Assembly (NCBI RefSeq): GCF_003260125.1
Contig: NZ_QHKO01000006.1
Span: 181,631-245,630 of the forward strand
Source: Lujinxingia litoralis
GTDB lineage: Bacteria; Myxococcota_A; Bradymonadia; Bradymonadales; Bradymonadaceae
DNA length: 64,000 bases
Direction of reading: 5' to 3'
Part shown: positions 56,114 through 64,000 of the stretch, one piece after another
Layout of the letters: each line of letters starts with the position of its first letter
How positions within the stretch are numbered: position 1 is the stretch's first letter
The notes under the pieces: model-generated
Database searches by the model: none
Seen by the model: only the letters and a program-made list of their open reading frames with translations
Told to the model about the DNA's origin: nothing
Program-made: the position numbers and the translations under genes

Positions 56114-57736
56114 ATGACGGACGAACTAACGATAGCGTTGCGCTACACCTCGGGGCATGCGCACGCCACCCCCTGGGATCGCCAGGTCAACGAAGGGGTG
56201 GTGGAGTGGCCGCCCTCGCCCTGGCGCCTGCTGCGGACGTTGATCAGCGTGCGCCATTTCAAGGCGCGCGATGAGGTCAGCGAAGAGGCGCTGGCTATGC
56301 TGCTAAAGGAGCTGAGTGAAGTGGCGCCGCTCTGGCAGCTTCCCGAGGCGGTGCAGGCCCATACGCGCCACTACATGCCCAACGAGACGTCGACGACCAA
56401 GGTCTTCGACACCTTTTTGGTGGTCGATCGTGACACCCCGGCGATCGCGCATTTTCCCGGGTTGGTGCTCTCCTCGGTGGCCGGGGAGGCGCTTAACGTG
56501 CTCTTGCCCCGGGTGGCCTACCTGGGGCGCGCCGAGTCCTGGGTGAGCATCGAGCGCGTGGCGTTGCCAGAGACCTTCGCTCCCAATGCCGGCCCGGCCG
56601 GGATGTTTGAGGTACCACCGGGCAGCGAGTCGACCCGGCAGCTGATGCCGCTGACGCCCGAGGAGCTGGCGATCTGGCGGGAGGGCTACCGCGAGGCAAT
56701 GCTTCAGCGTCAGCTCGACGCCGAGCGCCAGACGGCCATCAAGAGGGGCAAAGACCCCGACACGGCCAGGCTCTCCAAAAAGAAGCGGCAGAACATTGAA
56801 GACGCGCTCCCTTCGTCGGTGGTGGCAGTGCTTGGGGCCGAGACCGACCGGCTGCAGAAGGCCGGCTGGAGCCAACCTCCGGGCTCGCGCTGGGTGGACT
56901 ACGTGCGTCCTCCGGTTAAGAGCTGGCTGCCGCCGAAGGTCGAAGCGCCAAAAGTGGTGGGTGCGCCGACTGTGGCGCGCTACGCCGTTGCCAGCCAGGT
57001 CCCCCCGCGTCTGACCACCGCGCTTTATCAATGTGAAAAGCTGCATAAGACGTTGGCCAGCCGCACCGACGACAACGTTACGCTTACGGGCGTCGACGCG
57101 CTGGGGCGGCCGCTCAAGGGGCATCAGCACGCTTTTGTTTTTGCGGAGGCCAATGACCCGGTCACCGATCGCATCACGCACCTCAACGTCTGGGCACCCG
57201 CTGGTTTTAGCGAGCAGGCTCAACGCCGGGTGCTCGATGGCGTGCAGCGCCTCTGGGGCAAGGATGGCCACGATCTGCAGCTGATCTTGCTGGGCGTGGG
57301 TACGCCGGAGGACTTTGGCGGGTTTAACGCCCGCGCCGGTCAGGCCCCCATTTACGGAGAGTCGAAGGTCTGGCGTTCGCTCACGCCCTTTGTGGGCACC
57401 CGTCACCCTAAAAAGCGCAAGAACGGCGAAGCGAAGCGTGATGCGCGAGGGCTGACGATTGGTGGTGATGCTCATGATTTGCTGCGTCTGCTCAAGCTCC
57501 AGGGCTTTCCTGAGGTCGAGCGTATCGAAGCGCTTGATGCGCTGCCGATCGCCGGGCGTCAGGTGCGCTGGCTGGAGTTTGCGACCCGTCGCCCTCGCGG
57601 TGGGGGCAAACGGGGCCCGAATCACGGTACCGGTTTCGCAATCGAGTTTGCCGAGCCGGTGCGGGGTCCCATTGCGGTGGGTTATGGCGCGCACTACGGG
57701 CTGGGGCTTTTCAGCCCGGTGGAGGTGAGCGGCTAA
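56114..57736 (+). CDS. csb2: Csb2 / type I-G Cas5-Cas6 fusion (GSU0054 family)
   Basis: About 540 residues from the ATG at 56114; a GTG at 56102 overlapping csb1 by 4 nt is an alternative. The N-terminal motif VVEWPPSPWRLLRTL is the Cas5-type signature of Csb2. The C-terminal part contains Gly-rich GGGKRGPNHGTGFAIEF and VGYGAHYGLGLF, the Cas6-like RNA-binding loop region. The protein therefore likely both caps the crRNA 5' end and processes pre-crRNA, consistent with the absence of a separate cas6 in the locus. Catalytic residues cannot be assigned with confidence. Confidence 0.9.
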   Translation: MTDELTIALRYTSGHAHATPWDRQVNEGVVEWPPSPWRLLRTLISVRHFKARDEVSEEALAMLLKELSEVAPLWQLPEAVQAHTRHYMPNETSTTKVFDTFLVVDRDTPAIAHFPGLVLSSVAGEALNVLLPRVAYLGRAESWVSIERVALPETFAPNAGPAGMFEVPPGSESTRQLMPLTPEELAIWREGYREAMLQRQLDAERQTAIKRGKDPDTARLSKKKRQNIEDALPSSVVAVLGAETDRLQKAGWSQPPGSRWVDYVRPPVKSWLPPKVEAPKVVGAPTVARYAVASQVPPRLTTALYQCEKLHKTLASRTDDNVTLTGVDALGRPLKGHQHAFVFAEANDPVTDRITHLNVWAPAGFSEQAQRRVLDGVQRLWGKDGHDLQLILLGVGTPEDFGGFNARAGQAPIYGESKVWRSLTPFVGTRHPKKRKNGEAKRDARGLTIGGDAHDLLRLLKLQGFPEVERIEALDALPIAGRQVRWLEFATRRPRGGGKRGPNHGTGFAIEFAEPVRGPIAVGYGAHYGLGLFSPVEVSG

Positions 57737-57825
57737 GTTCAACGATGTGGGGGGGCGGTCTTTGACAAAAGTATAGCAACCGGGGCGGGGGCTCGGGTTT
57801 GGCGTCAGGCAGGGAGAGGTATGCG

Positions 57826-59520
57826 ATGAGAAGTTCCTTCGATGATCCTTTGCAGCTTCGCGCGGTTAACGCTCATGTCTTTTGCTCCAGGCTCTTCTGG
57901 CTGGAGTATGTAGCCGGGGAGTTTGTGGACAATGCCCATACGCTCGAGGGCAGCCACGTGCATCGCCGGGTCGACAAGCCGGGTGGAGCCATGCCCGCGC
58001 CCCATACCCCCGATGAATCAGCGGAGAATGAGGGTGATGACCCCTGGCATACCCGTTCGCTCTGGCTCAGTGATGATACGTCAGGGCTGACCGGCAAGCT
58101 CGATCTGGTGGACCTTGTCGATGAGGGCCGGGTGATGCCGGTCGATACAAAGAAAGGCAAACCCACGCGGGACGGCGAGCTCTGGGAGGCCGATCGCGCC
58201 CAGCTCACCTTGCAGGCGCTATTGCTTAAGGCGCATGGGTACCGTGTCGAGTCGATCGCGGCCTGGTACCACGGTAGTCGTCAGCGCGTGGTCGAAGTGC
58301 TTACGCCGGAGATGGAGACCTGGGCGCTGGGCCACGCGATGTCTGCACGTCATACGCGTTCGCTCGAAAAGCCTCCCGCGCCGCTGGTGGATTCGCCTAA
58401 ATGCCGGGGGTGTTCGCTCAACGTGGTGTGTTTGCCCGATGAGGTGAATGCGCTCACCGGAGGTGGGGCGCATGAAGAGGGGGAGATTCGACGGGTGCTG
58501 GTGCCGGATCATGACGCAGTGCCCGTCTATGTAACGGAGAGCGGAACGCGGATCGGCCTTAAACAAAATATGCTCAAGATTACGCCGCGTCGGGGCTCGG
58601 ATATGGAGCCTGCGGAGGTGGGACTTGGCGCGATGAGTCAGTTGAATCTGATGGGAGGCGTGCAGATCACCACCCAGGCGATGCAGGCGCTCCTTCGTCG
58701 CGATGTGCCCGTGAGTTTTTTCTCTTATGGCGGCTTTTACTACGGGCGCACGCAGAGCGCGACGAGTCGCAATGTGAAGGTGCGCATTGCGCAGTTCAAG
58801 CAGGCGGAGTCGCCTGTAGCATTGGACATCGCACGTACGTTGATTGCCGATAAGCTCTACAACGCGCGGGTCTTTCTGAGGCGGCATTTGCCGCAGGGGC
58901 CTGAATCAAAACGTGTGCTGCGCAAACTGACGCGCATTCGTAAGAAGGCAGAGAAGGCCGAGAGTGCCGAACAGCTTCTGGGCTATGAGGGGGAGGGCGC
59001 TCGTCAGTACTGGTCCCACTTCAACGCTTTAGTGCAGGCCGACGATGAGGCGTGGGCGATGCAGGGGCGCAACCGGAGACCTCCACGCGATCCCGTCAAC
59101 GCGATGCTTTCTTTTGGCTATGCGCTGCTCGTCAAAGATGCGCAGCTGGCCGTGGAGGCCGCAGGGCTCGACGCCTATCTGGGCGTCTACCACACCGCCC
59201 ATCATGGTCGGCCCTCGATGGCGCTGGATCTGATGGAGCCTTTTCGTCGTCTGATCGTCGACTCGGCGGTCTATCTGATGGTGCGTCGCGGGGAGGTGAG
59301 CCCGGAGCATTTTGTGCGCAGCGGGCAGGCCGTGGCGATGAAAACGCACGCACGCAAAGCGCTGATCGCGGCTTATGAGCGGCGCATGACCGAGAGTGTG
59401 ATTCATCCTCTCTTCGGTTATGCGATCTCCTACCGTCGCATCATTGCGGTACAGGCCAGGTTGCTGGCACGTGTGCTCACCGGAGAGATTGAGGAGATGC
59501 CCAACTTTCGCACGCGTTGA
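57826..59520 (+). CDS. cas4-cas1: Cas4-Cas1 fusion (spacer acquisition)
   Basis: About 564 residues from the ATG at 57826 with GAGG 7 nt upstream; a TTG nine codons earlier is unlikely. Residues 1-205 are Cas4: C20 (FCSRLFW), TGKLDLVD with D93, VDTKKGK with D107 and K109, and C193-x2-C196-x5-C202, the iron-sulfur cysteines. From about 222 the sequence is Cas1, with E388 (GYEGEG), H456 (VYHTAHHGR) and D468 (ALDLMEPF) as the probable metal ligands. Fused Cas4-Cas1 is a hallmark of type I-G loci, where Cas4 trims and PAM-selects prespacers and Cas1 integrates them with Cas2. Confidence 0.95.
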   Translation: MRSSFDDPLQLRAVNAHVFCSRLFWLEYVAGEFVDNAHTLEGSHVHRRVDKPGGAMPAPHTPDESAENEGDDPWHTRSLWLSDDTSGLTGKLDLVDLVDEGRVMPVDTKKGKPTRDGELWEADRAQLTLQALLLKAHGYRVESIAAWYHGSRQRVVEVLTPEMETWALGHAMSARHTRSLEKPPAPLVDSPKCRGCSLNVVCLPDEVNALTGGGAHEEGEIRRVLVPDHDAVPVYVTESGTRIGLKQNMLKITPRRGSDMEPAEVGLGAMSQLNLMGGVQITTQAMQALLRRDVPVSFFSYGGFYYGRTQSATSRNVKVRIAQFKQAESPVALDIARTLIADKLYNARVFLRRHLPQGPESKRVLRKLTRIRKKAEKAESAEQLLGYEGEGARQYWSHFNALVQADDEAWAMQGRNRRPPRDPVNAMLSFGYALLVKDAQLAVEAAGLDAYLGVYHTAHHGRPSMALDLMEPFRRLIVDSAVYLMVRRGEVSPEHFVRSGQAVAMKTHARKALIAAYERRMTESVIHPLFGYAISYRRIIAVQARLLARVLTGEIEEMPNFRTR

Positions 59521-59570
59521 GCGCACTGCATGGATGCACACAGCATGTCTGCGGACAGTAAGGAGAAGCC

Positions 59571-59873
59571 ATGACCTCGACAAAAGTACGTCTCTTCATC
59601 ATCACCTACGACATCACCGATGATAAGAGGCTGCGCAGGGTCTTTGAGTATCTCAAGCAATGGGGCCAGCACGTGCAGTATTCGGTCTTTGCCTGTGCGC
59701 TGGGGCCTACAAGTCTGGCGACGGTGAAGACGGAACTCGACGCCCTGATTCACCACGACGACGATCAGGTGCTCTTTTTTGACCTGGGAGCCGAGGCCAG
59801 CCGGGCCCAGAGGGCGATTGATTATCTGGGCGTTCCCTTTGGTCCCAAGCAGCGCAAGGCCATCGTGCTGTGA
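59571..59873 (+). CDS. cas2: Cas2 endonuclease-fold adaptation protein
   Basis: A 100-residue protein with a ferredoxin-like fold: IITYDITDDKRLRRVFEYL (the YD Asp is the usual metal ligand) and QYSVFACAL. It bridges Cas1 dimers during integration. AAGGAG precedes the ATG. It lies 50 nt after cas4-cas1 and is the last gene of the cas operon. Confidence 0.95.
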   Translation: MTSTKVRLFIITYDITDDKRLRRVFEYLKQWGQHVQYSVFACALGPTSLATVKTELDALIHHDDDQVLFFDLGAEASRAQRAIDYLGVPFGPKQRKAIVL

Positions 59874-59876
59874 CCG

Positions 59877-59934
59877 TATGCCTTGAGCAGATGTTGACGT
59901 CGCGTCATCGACATCAACATCTGCTCAAGGCGTA
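59877..59934. repeat. Long inverted repeat after cas2
   Basis: GCCTTGAGCAGATGTTGA (59880-59897) and TCAACATCTGCTCAAGGC (59914-59931) are perfect 18-nt arms around a 16-nt loop, extendable by 3 bp including a wobble pair. No T run follows, so termination is possible but not proved. Confidence 0.8.
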
Positions 59935-59940
59935 GTCACC

Positions 59941-59977
59941 AAAAAAAAGCCGGCCCCCAGGTCAGGGGGCCGGCTTT
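59941..59977 (-). terminator. Intrinsic terminator between cas2 and the convergent gene
   Basis: AAAGCCGGCCCCC (59946-59958) pairs with GGGGGCCGGCTTT (59965-59977). On the minus strand a T8 run follows, so it terminates the gene at 60000-60911. On the plus strand only CTTT follows. Confidence 0.85.
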
Positions 59978-59999
59978 GCGGGCGAGTGGTAGAGCGGCG

Positions 60000-60911
60000 T
60001 TAGTTCATATCATGCACATCTTGGTCGACCGGCTGCGCAGGCTCGACTGAGGGGTCGTCCATGGCGGGAAGCGTTCGCCCCGGGGCGGCTTCGTCGTCAT
60101 GGGGAGGGGAGAGCAGCTTGATGTTGGCTTGCGTATCGCCTTCCAGCTGCTTCTCCTCGGCTTCAGGCTCGGCGGTGGTGTTTTGAGAGCTCCGTGCTTT
60201 TCGAGCCTGAGCTTGAGCCTGCGCCTGGTGGAGGTTGGCCAGAAGTCGACGCTTGTCGCCCTCGCTCAAGCTGGAGATCTCCACCACGCTGAGCAGGGAG
60301 TTGGTCACCTTGAGCCACTGGTAGCGGGCCTGGCGCAGATCGTTGGCGCTGACGCGGGTGGTATCATCTTCACCCTGGAGTTCGGCGCGTCGGGCCACCA
60401 GCGTGTTCATGCGCAGACCGATGGCCACATACTCATCCACCAGGGCGTTGAGATCCTCCCCATCAAAGACCACTCGCCCCAGCGTGTCGCGAAGCGATGC
60501 GTTGAGCCGGTCTTCGACCCGCAGCGCGTGCCCGGCCTGGTCGCGGTAGGTGCTGGTGATCACGCTGAGACCGTCGGGCAGCACCACGGCGCGGGCGGCC
60601 TCGATGGGGCGTTGCTCGCGCAGCGTCTCACAGAGATGGCGCGCGAAGGTAAACCCCGCATCCAGCGCGCGGCAGATCGCGTTGTGGCGCTCGCTGCGCT
60701 CGGCGAGCTCATCGCTGATCTCTTTGAGCTCCCGGGCAGCTTCTCCTTCTTGCTGGGTTAAGCGGATCAAATCGCGGTTGGCGCTTTCGATGGGGCCGAG
60801 CAAAGGCGCCACCATCGGATCGCTCTCAAAGATCTTTCGCTTCTCCGGGCTGTTCAGAAAATCTTCAAAGACGGCGATCATCGACGGGCTTCTCAGGTGG
60901 ATGAGCGACAT
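60000..60911 (-). CDS. Unknown helical protein gene between cas2 and the CRISPR array
   Basis: About 303 residues from the ATG at 60909-60911 after GAGGAGG; the longer open frame upstream is excluded for lack of coding character. It begins MSLIHLRSPSMIAVFEDFLN and is largely helical with coiled-coil patches (LKEISDELAERSERHNAI, LHQAQAQAQARKAR). A central region LPDGLSVITSTYRDQAG and an acidic C-terminal tail are also seen. No signal peptide, no catalytic motif, and no known Cas or defence family recognised. It is antisense to and convergent with the cas operon, so a direct role in CRISPR is unproven. Confidence 0.68.
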   Translation of the reverse strand: MSLIHLRSPSMIAVFEDFLNSPEKRKIFESDPMVAPLLGPIESANRDLIRLTQQEGEAARELKEISDELAERSERHNAICRALDAGFTFARHLCETLREQRPIEAARAVVLPDGLSVITSTYRDQAGHALRVEDRLNASLRDTLGRVVFDGEDLNALVDEYVAIGLRMNTLVARRAELQGEDDTTRVSANDLRQARYQWLKVTNSLLSVVEISSLSEGDKRRLLANLHQAQAQAQARKARSSQNTTAEPEAEEKQLEGDTQANIKLLSPPHDDEAAPGRTLPAMDDPSVEPAQPVDQDVHDMN

Positions 60912-61487
60912 GGTGACCTCCTCAAGATGTGATGTCGTGCCGGGCCTCGCGGGGCCCTGGGCTGGCAAATCGAAGACGTCGGCCAATCCGACGCCTGCGC
61001 CTGTGCGGAGCGACTGCTCTCGGTCCCCGGATACGACATGAGGCTGCGCGTTGGGCTCACGCCAGGAGATCTTGTGGAGCACAAGACCATACTGACAACG
61101 CGCGTACGACGGAGCCAACCCTTTGCGGGAAGTCACCACCCTGCTTTCGCAGCACTCTAAGAGTCGAATGCCCAAAGGGTGCCAGAACCCAAAATCCGGG
61201 TCAACACGTGGTATGCCGATCCCGGGGGATTTTGTTCATTCACAAAAACGGACCTCGCGTGGTTGATGTCGTGCCAACCATCGTGCGGCGCTCCTCCAAG
61301 GGGCTTCGCCACGATTTTGCCGACAGGTGCGCCTCTCTCTCTGGGGCGGTGAACCTGGCGGTGGCGCGTCGATGAAGCCGGGGGAGGTGCAGTGACCCAG
61401 AGCAATCCAACCTGAGAGAGGTGTCTGAGGTTGGTGCAGATATGCCAGATCAAATGTTGGACTCTGGGGAGTTCGATGACGTTGGTC
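60912..61487. other. Intergenic region with no convincing gene
   Basis: Open frames on both strands (for example 60929-61375 plus and 61157-61897 minus) lack a good start or extend into repeats whose 42-43-nt period breaks the reading frame. The part near 61400-61470 contains isolated fragments that resemble the tandem-repeat core. No RNA gene recognised. Confidence 0.45.
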
Positions 61488-61815
61488 TGGAGCAACGAGG
61501 AGGGGGTCCGAGAGGTATCAGTGTATGGTTTGGAGTAACGAGGAGGGGGTCCGAGAGGTGATTGGTGTTGGTCTGGAGCAACGAGGAGGGGGTCCGAGAG
61601 GTGATTGGTGTTGGTCTGGAGCAACGAGGAGGGGGTCCGAGGGGTGAAAAAGTTGGTCTGGAGCAACGAGGAGGGGGTCCGAGGGGTGAAAAAGTTGGTT
61701 TGGAGCAACGAGGAGGGGGTCCGAGAGGTATCAGTGTATGGTTTGGAGCAACGAGGAGGGGGTCCGAGAGGTATCAGTGTATGGTTTGGAGCAACGAGGA
61801 GGGGGTCCGAGAGGT
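61488..61815. repeat. Tandem 42-43-nt repeat array between cas2 and the CRISPR
   Basis: Eight copies of a near-identical 29-nt core (starts TGGAGCAACGAGGAGG, ends GTCCGAGAGGT) begin at 61488, 61531, 61574, 61617, 61659, 61701, 61744 and 61787. They are separated by 13-14-nt linkers of three recurring sequences: ATCAGTGTATGGTT, GATTGGTGTTGGTC and GAAAAAGTTGGTC/T, in the order A, B, B, C, C, A, A. The period is not a multiple of three, so it is non-coding. Because linkers recur and are too short, this is not a second CRISPR but a minisatellite-like element of unknown role. Confidence 0.9.
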
Positions 61816-62084
61816 GAATTGTGCTGATGGCGATGAGTTCGCGCCGACTTTTTGGGGAGGTGTGAGATGGAGACGTGGCCTTCGGCGCATTGCTCAAGGG
61901 CGGTCGGCAATACTCAGCGGGTTTCAGAGGTACCGGGCGCCGATTTGGACTGGACCCTGGCAGGATGTTCTGGAACCTCTGCGCCCTGGCTGTTGGCGGC
62001 GAGTGCAGTTTTAAGATGCGGCCACGACGTGACGAGCATGGATGTGCTGAGGAAAAGCCCGGAGATGCTCGTTTTTCGGGTCTA

Positions 62085-62226
62085 AGTGCTTGTTTTTATG
62101 CCATGTTTTGATACACTTGGAGCCATGGAAACACTCCCTCCCCATAGCATGATCTCGCTGGATTTGAGCGATGCTCGCAAACGCATTCGTCTCGTCCAGC
62201 ATTGGCGCGGTGATCGGACAGGTGCT
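62085..62226 (+). promoter_or_regulatory. Candidate CRISPR leader and promoter
   Basis: The AT-richer stretch before the first repeat (T runs around 62071-62110) contains TTGTTT (62090-62095) and TACACT (62112-62117), 16 nt apart, a possible -35/-10 pair. Position and repeat polarity place the leader on this side of the array. By eye only. Confidence 0.4.
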
Positions 62227-64000
62227 CCTTCCGCCTCCTGAGGGAGGCGGCCCCGTTGAAGCGAATATTTGACCGTGATTTACCACAAACCCGCTTGACA
62301 CCCTTCCGCCTCCTGAGGGAGGCGGCCCCGTTGAAGCGATGTCGAGCTCGACGCGTCCGGCGACTTGCCGATCCCTTCCGCCTCCTGAGGGAGGCGGCCC
62401 CGTTGAAGCATAACCTCGCCGGCGTCCTCCCCGGCCGGTCCCTCCGGCCTTCCGCCTCCTGAGGGAGGCGGCCCCGTTGAAGCTCCTGTGCTCGACGTAA
62501 ACGAACGCGACTCCGCCGACCTTCCGCCTCCTGAGGGAGGCGGCCCCGTTGAAGCAAATTGCTTGTTGATTATGTTTGGGAGGCGTGTCTATGCCTTCCG
62601 CCTCCTGAGGGAGGCGGCCCCGTTGAAGCCCGATCTTCTGCCCTGCTCTTGCCATGTCTCCCATGTCCCTTCCGCCTCCTGAGGGAGGCGGCCCCGTTGA
62701 AGCGGGAAGGTATATCGAACGAAGTCGCTGAAATTGCGCTGTCCTTCCGCCTCCTGAGGGAGGCGGCCCCGTTGAAGCCGTATCCTCAGCCGCGTCTTCT
62801 GCGCTAGTATAGGCCCTTCCGCCTCCTGAGGGAGGCGGCCCCGTTGAAGCCTGGTTGATTGTATGACTGCCGTTCCCGACGAGACGGCCTTCCGCCTCCT
62901 GAGGGAGGCGGCCCCGTTGAAGCTCGCCTGTGACTACACGTCGGCGGAGATGTATTCCCTCCTTCCGCCTCCTGAGGGAGGCGGCCCCGTTGAAGCCGCC
63001 TCGGTTGAGACAAGGAGGAGACGTAAATGAGTCCTTCCGCCTCCTGAGGGAGGCGGCCCCGTTGAAGCCATCCAACCCACTAGCAGCGCTCCAAGCGCCC
63101 CCACGACCTTCCGCCTCCTGAGGGAGGCGGCCCCGTTGAAGCGGTGATGGGCGTGATCATCGGGATACCTCGGTGGCGGCCTTCCGCCTCCTGAGGGAGG
63201 CGGCCCCGTTGAAGCAAGAACGACGACGTCGACTTTATGAACGGCTACCTGCGCCTTCCGCCTCCTGAGGGAGGCGGCCCCGTTGAAGCTCTCCGCGTGG
63301 TGTCATCGCGGGCAGCACTGCTATTCCTTCCGCCTCCTGAGGGAGGCGGCCCCGTTGAAGCCTGGCCTGTACATGTATGGACGCCCCGTCATCGCTAGCC
63401 CTTCCGCCTCCTGAGGGAGGCGGCCCCGTTGAAGCTCCCACGTGCTGATTGCGCGCGTGGTGCAGCGCATGCGGCCTTCCGCCTCCTGAGGGAGGCGGCC
63501 CCGTTGAAGCCTTATGCCCTCGTGTGGCCGTGGCGTGTGGATCGGGCCCCTTCCGCCTCCTGAGGGAGGCGGCCCCGTTGAAGCAATGGCGCTCCAGTGC
63601 TCGCGCGCCTCCGTAATGAGACCTTCCGCCTCCTGAGGGAGGCGGCCCCGTTGAAGCTGAGCCGAAACCGACACGCACTCCACCACCACAAAAGCCCCCT
63701 TCCGCCTCCTGAGGGAGGCGGCCCCGTTGAAGCGTCCCAGTCCTCGACACCGTAGGCGGTCGAGCGCGGTGCGCCTTCCGCCTCCTGAGGGAGGCGGCCC
63801 CGTTGAAGCAAGGCCGAGGTCAAGGCCATGATGCAGGCCGTCCAAGAGTCCTTCCGCCTCCTGAGGGAGGCGGCCCCGTTGAAGCCTCACGTAAAGGGCA
63901 CCCACGCCCACAACAGCGAGGAGCACCCGCCTTCCGCCTCCTGAGGGAGGCGGCCCCGTTGAAGCCAGGTCGGCGGGGTGCTCATCCGTATCGCCCCAGA
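62227..64000 (+). CRISPR. Type I-G CRISPR array, 24 repeats in window, continues beyond right edge
   Basis: Repeats of 36 nt begin CCTTCCGCC and end CCCCGTTGAAGC. An 8-bp palindrome CCGCCTCC/GGAGGCGG around TGAG lies within. All 24 copies read identical by eye, first at 62227-62262 and last at 63930-63965. The 23 complete spacers are 36-44 nt, mostly 36-40, the longest being the last complete one (63886-63929). The 3' GTTGAAGC corresponds to the 5' handle of processed crRNAs in related systems, so transcription is rightward, away from the leader. The array leaves the window after 35 nt of spacer 24. Associated cas genes lie at 50540-59873. Confidence 0.98.

Noticed and set aside
57799..57825. 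An earlier TTG start for cas4-cas1
   Set aside because: Nine extra codons add nothing conserved; the ATG at 57826 has a better-placed GAGG.
61488..61815. A second CRISPR array in the tandem-repeat block
   Set aside because: The spacer-like parts are 13-14 nt and recur; there is no palindrome in the 29-nt core and no match to the I-G repeat.
61562..62014. Open frames translating the 42-43-nt repeat block (LEQRGGGPRG-like and SDPLLVAPN-like)
   Set aside because: The 42- and 43-nt periods shift the frame from copy to copy, so the same peptide is not maintained; no ribosome-binding site is seen.
62011..63926. Several open frames on the minus strand inside the CRISPR array (products with ASTGPPPSGGGR and LQRGRLPQEAEG)
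   Set aside because: They are translations of the CRISPR repeat itself; the repeat is constant and the spacers random, so no gene is implied.

Overview
The window is GC-rich (roughly two-thirds G+C by eye), gene-dense bacterial DNA. Its inventory includes many lipoproteins with low-complexity linkers, a Hanks-type Ser/Thr kinase, an FHA protein, two VWA proteins with extracytoplasmic domains, an AgmX/PglI-like protein, PKD/Ig-like and EGF-like surface proteins, a MYXO-CTERM-like tail and a dynamin-like GTPase. This is most like a predatory or social delta-proteobacterial lineage (Myxococcota or Bradymonadota). That placement is inferred from gene content; there is no rRNA in the window. I see no insertion sequence, integrase or prophage.

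Layout. 1-8.5 kb: an edge-truncated amidinotransferase-superfamily enzyme, a two-membrane-segment protein, an FHA/coiled-coil protein, an M48-type metalloprotease, a candidate structured RNA (4895-5209), a dynamin-like GTPase, an MBL-fold hydrolase and a deoxynucleoside kinase. 8.5-17 kb: a Ser/Thr kinase, an AgmX/PglI-like protein, two related VWA/YfbK-like proteins, and a lipoprotein with collagen-like repeats. 17-25.4 kb: polysaccharide genes (Wzx-type flippase, GT4, nucleotidyltransferase-like protein; then deacetylase and GT2), tRNA-Pro(UGG) and tRNA-Arg(UCU) separated by a terminator, and small proteins. 25.4-39 kb: recX, an EamA transporter, several lipoproteins, a secreted-looking MsrB, an outer-membrane-type protein, thrB and an ABC exporter. 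39-48.5 kb: a surface-protein expansion region with two related repeat-linker lipoproteins on the minus strand and three EGF-like/DNRLRE lipoproteins on the plus strand, two of them a recent tandem duplication. A serine beta-lactamase-fold hydrolase follows.

50.4-64 kb: a complete type I-G (formerly I-U) CRISPR-Cas locus, ordered cas3 (HD domain C-terminal), csx17/cas8, csb1/cas7, csb2/cas5-cas6, cas4-cas1 fusion, cas2. The genes are co-directional, tightly spaced and preceded by a plausible promoter. A 1.3-kb stretch plus an antisense coiled-coil gene separate cas2 from an array of at least 24 identical 36-nt repeats that leaves the window on the right. In that gap lies an eight-copy 42-43-nt tandem repeat (61488-61815), with a near-constant 29-nt core and 13-14-nt linkers of three recurring kinds. 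Csb1, Csb2 and Csx17 should form the crRNA-guided complex, Csb2 should process the pre-crRNA, Cas3 should degrade the target, and Cas4-Cas1 with Cas2 should acquire PAM-checked spacers.

The least explained items are the 42-43-nt repeat block, the unknown gene beside it, and the candidate ncRNA upstream of the dynamin-like gene.
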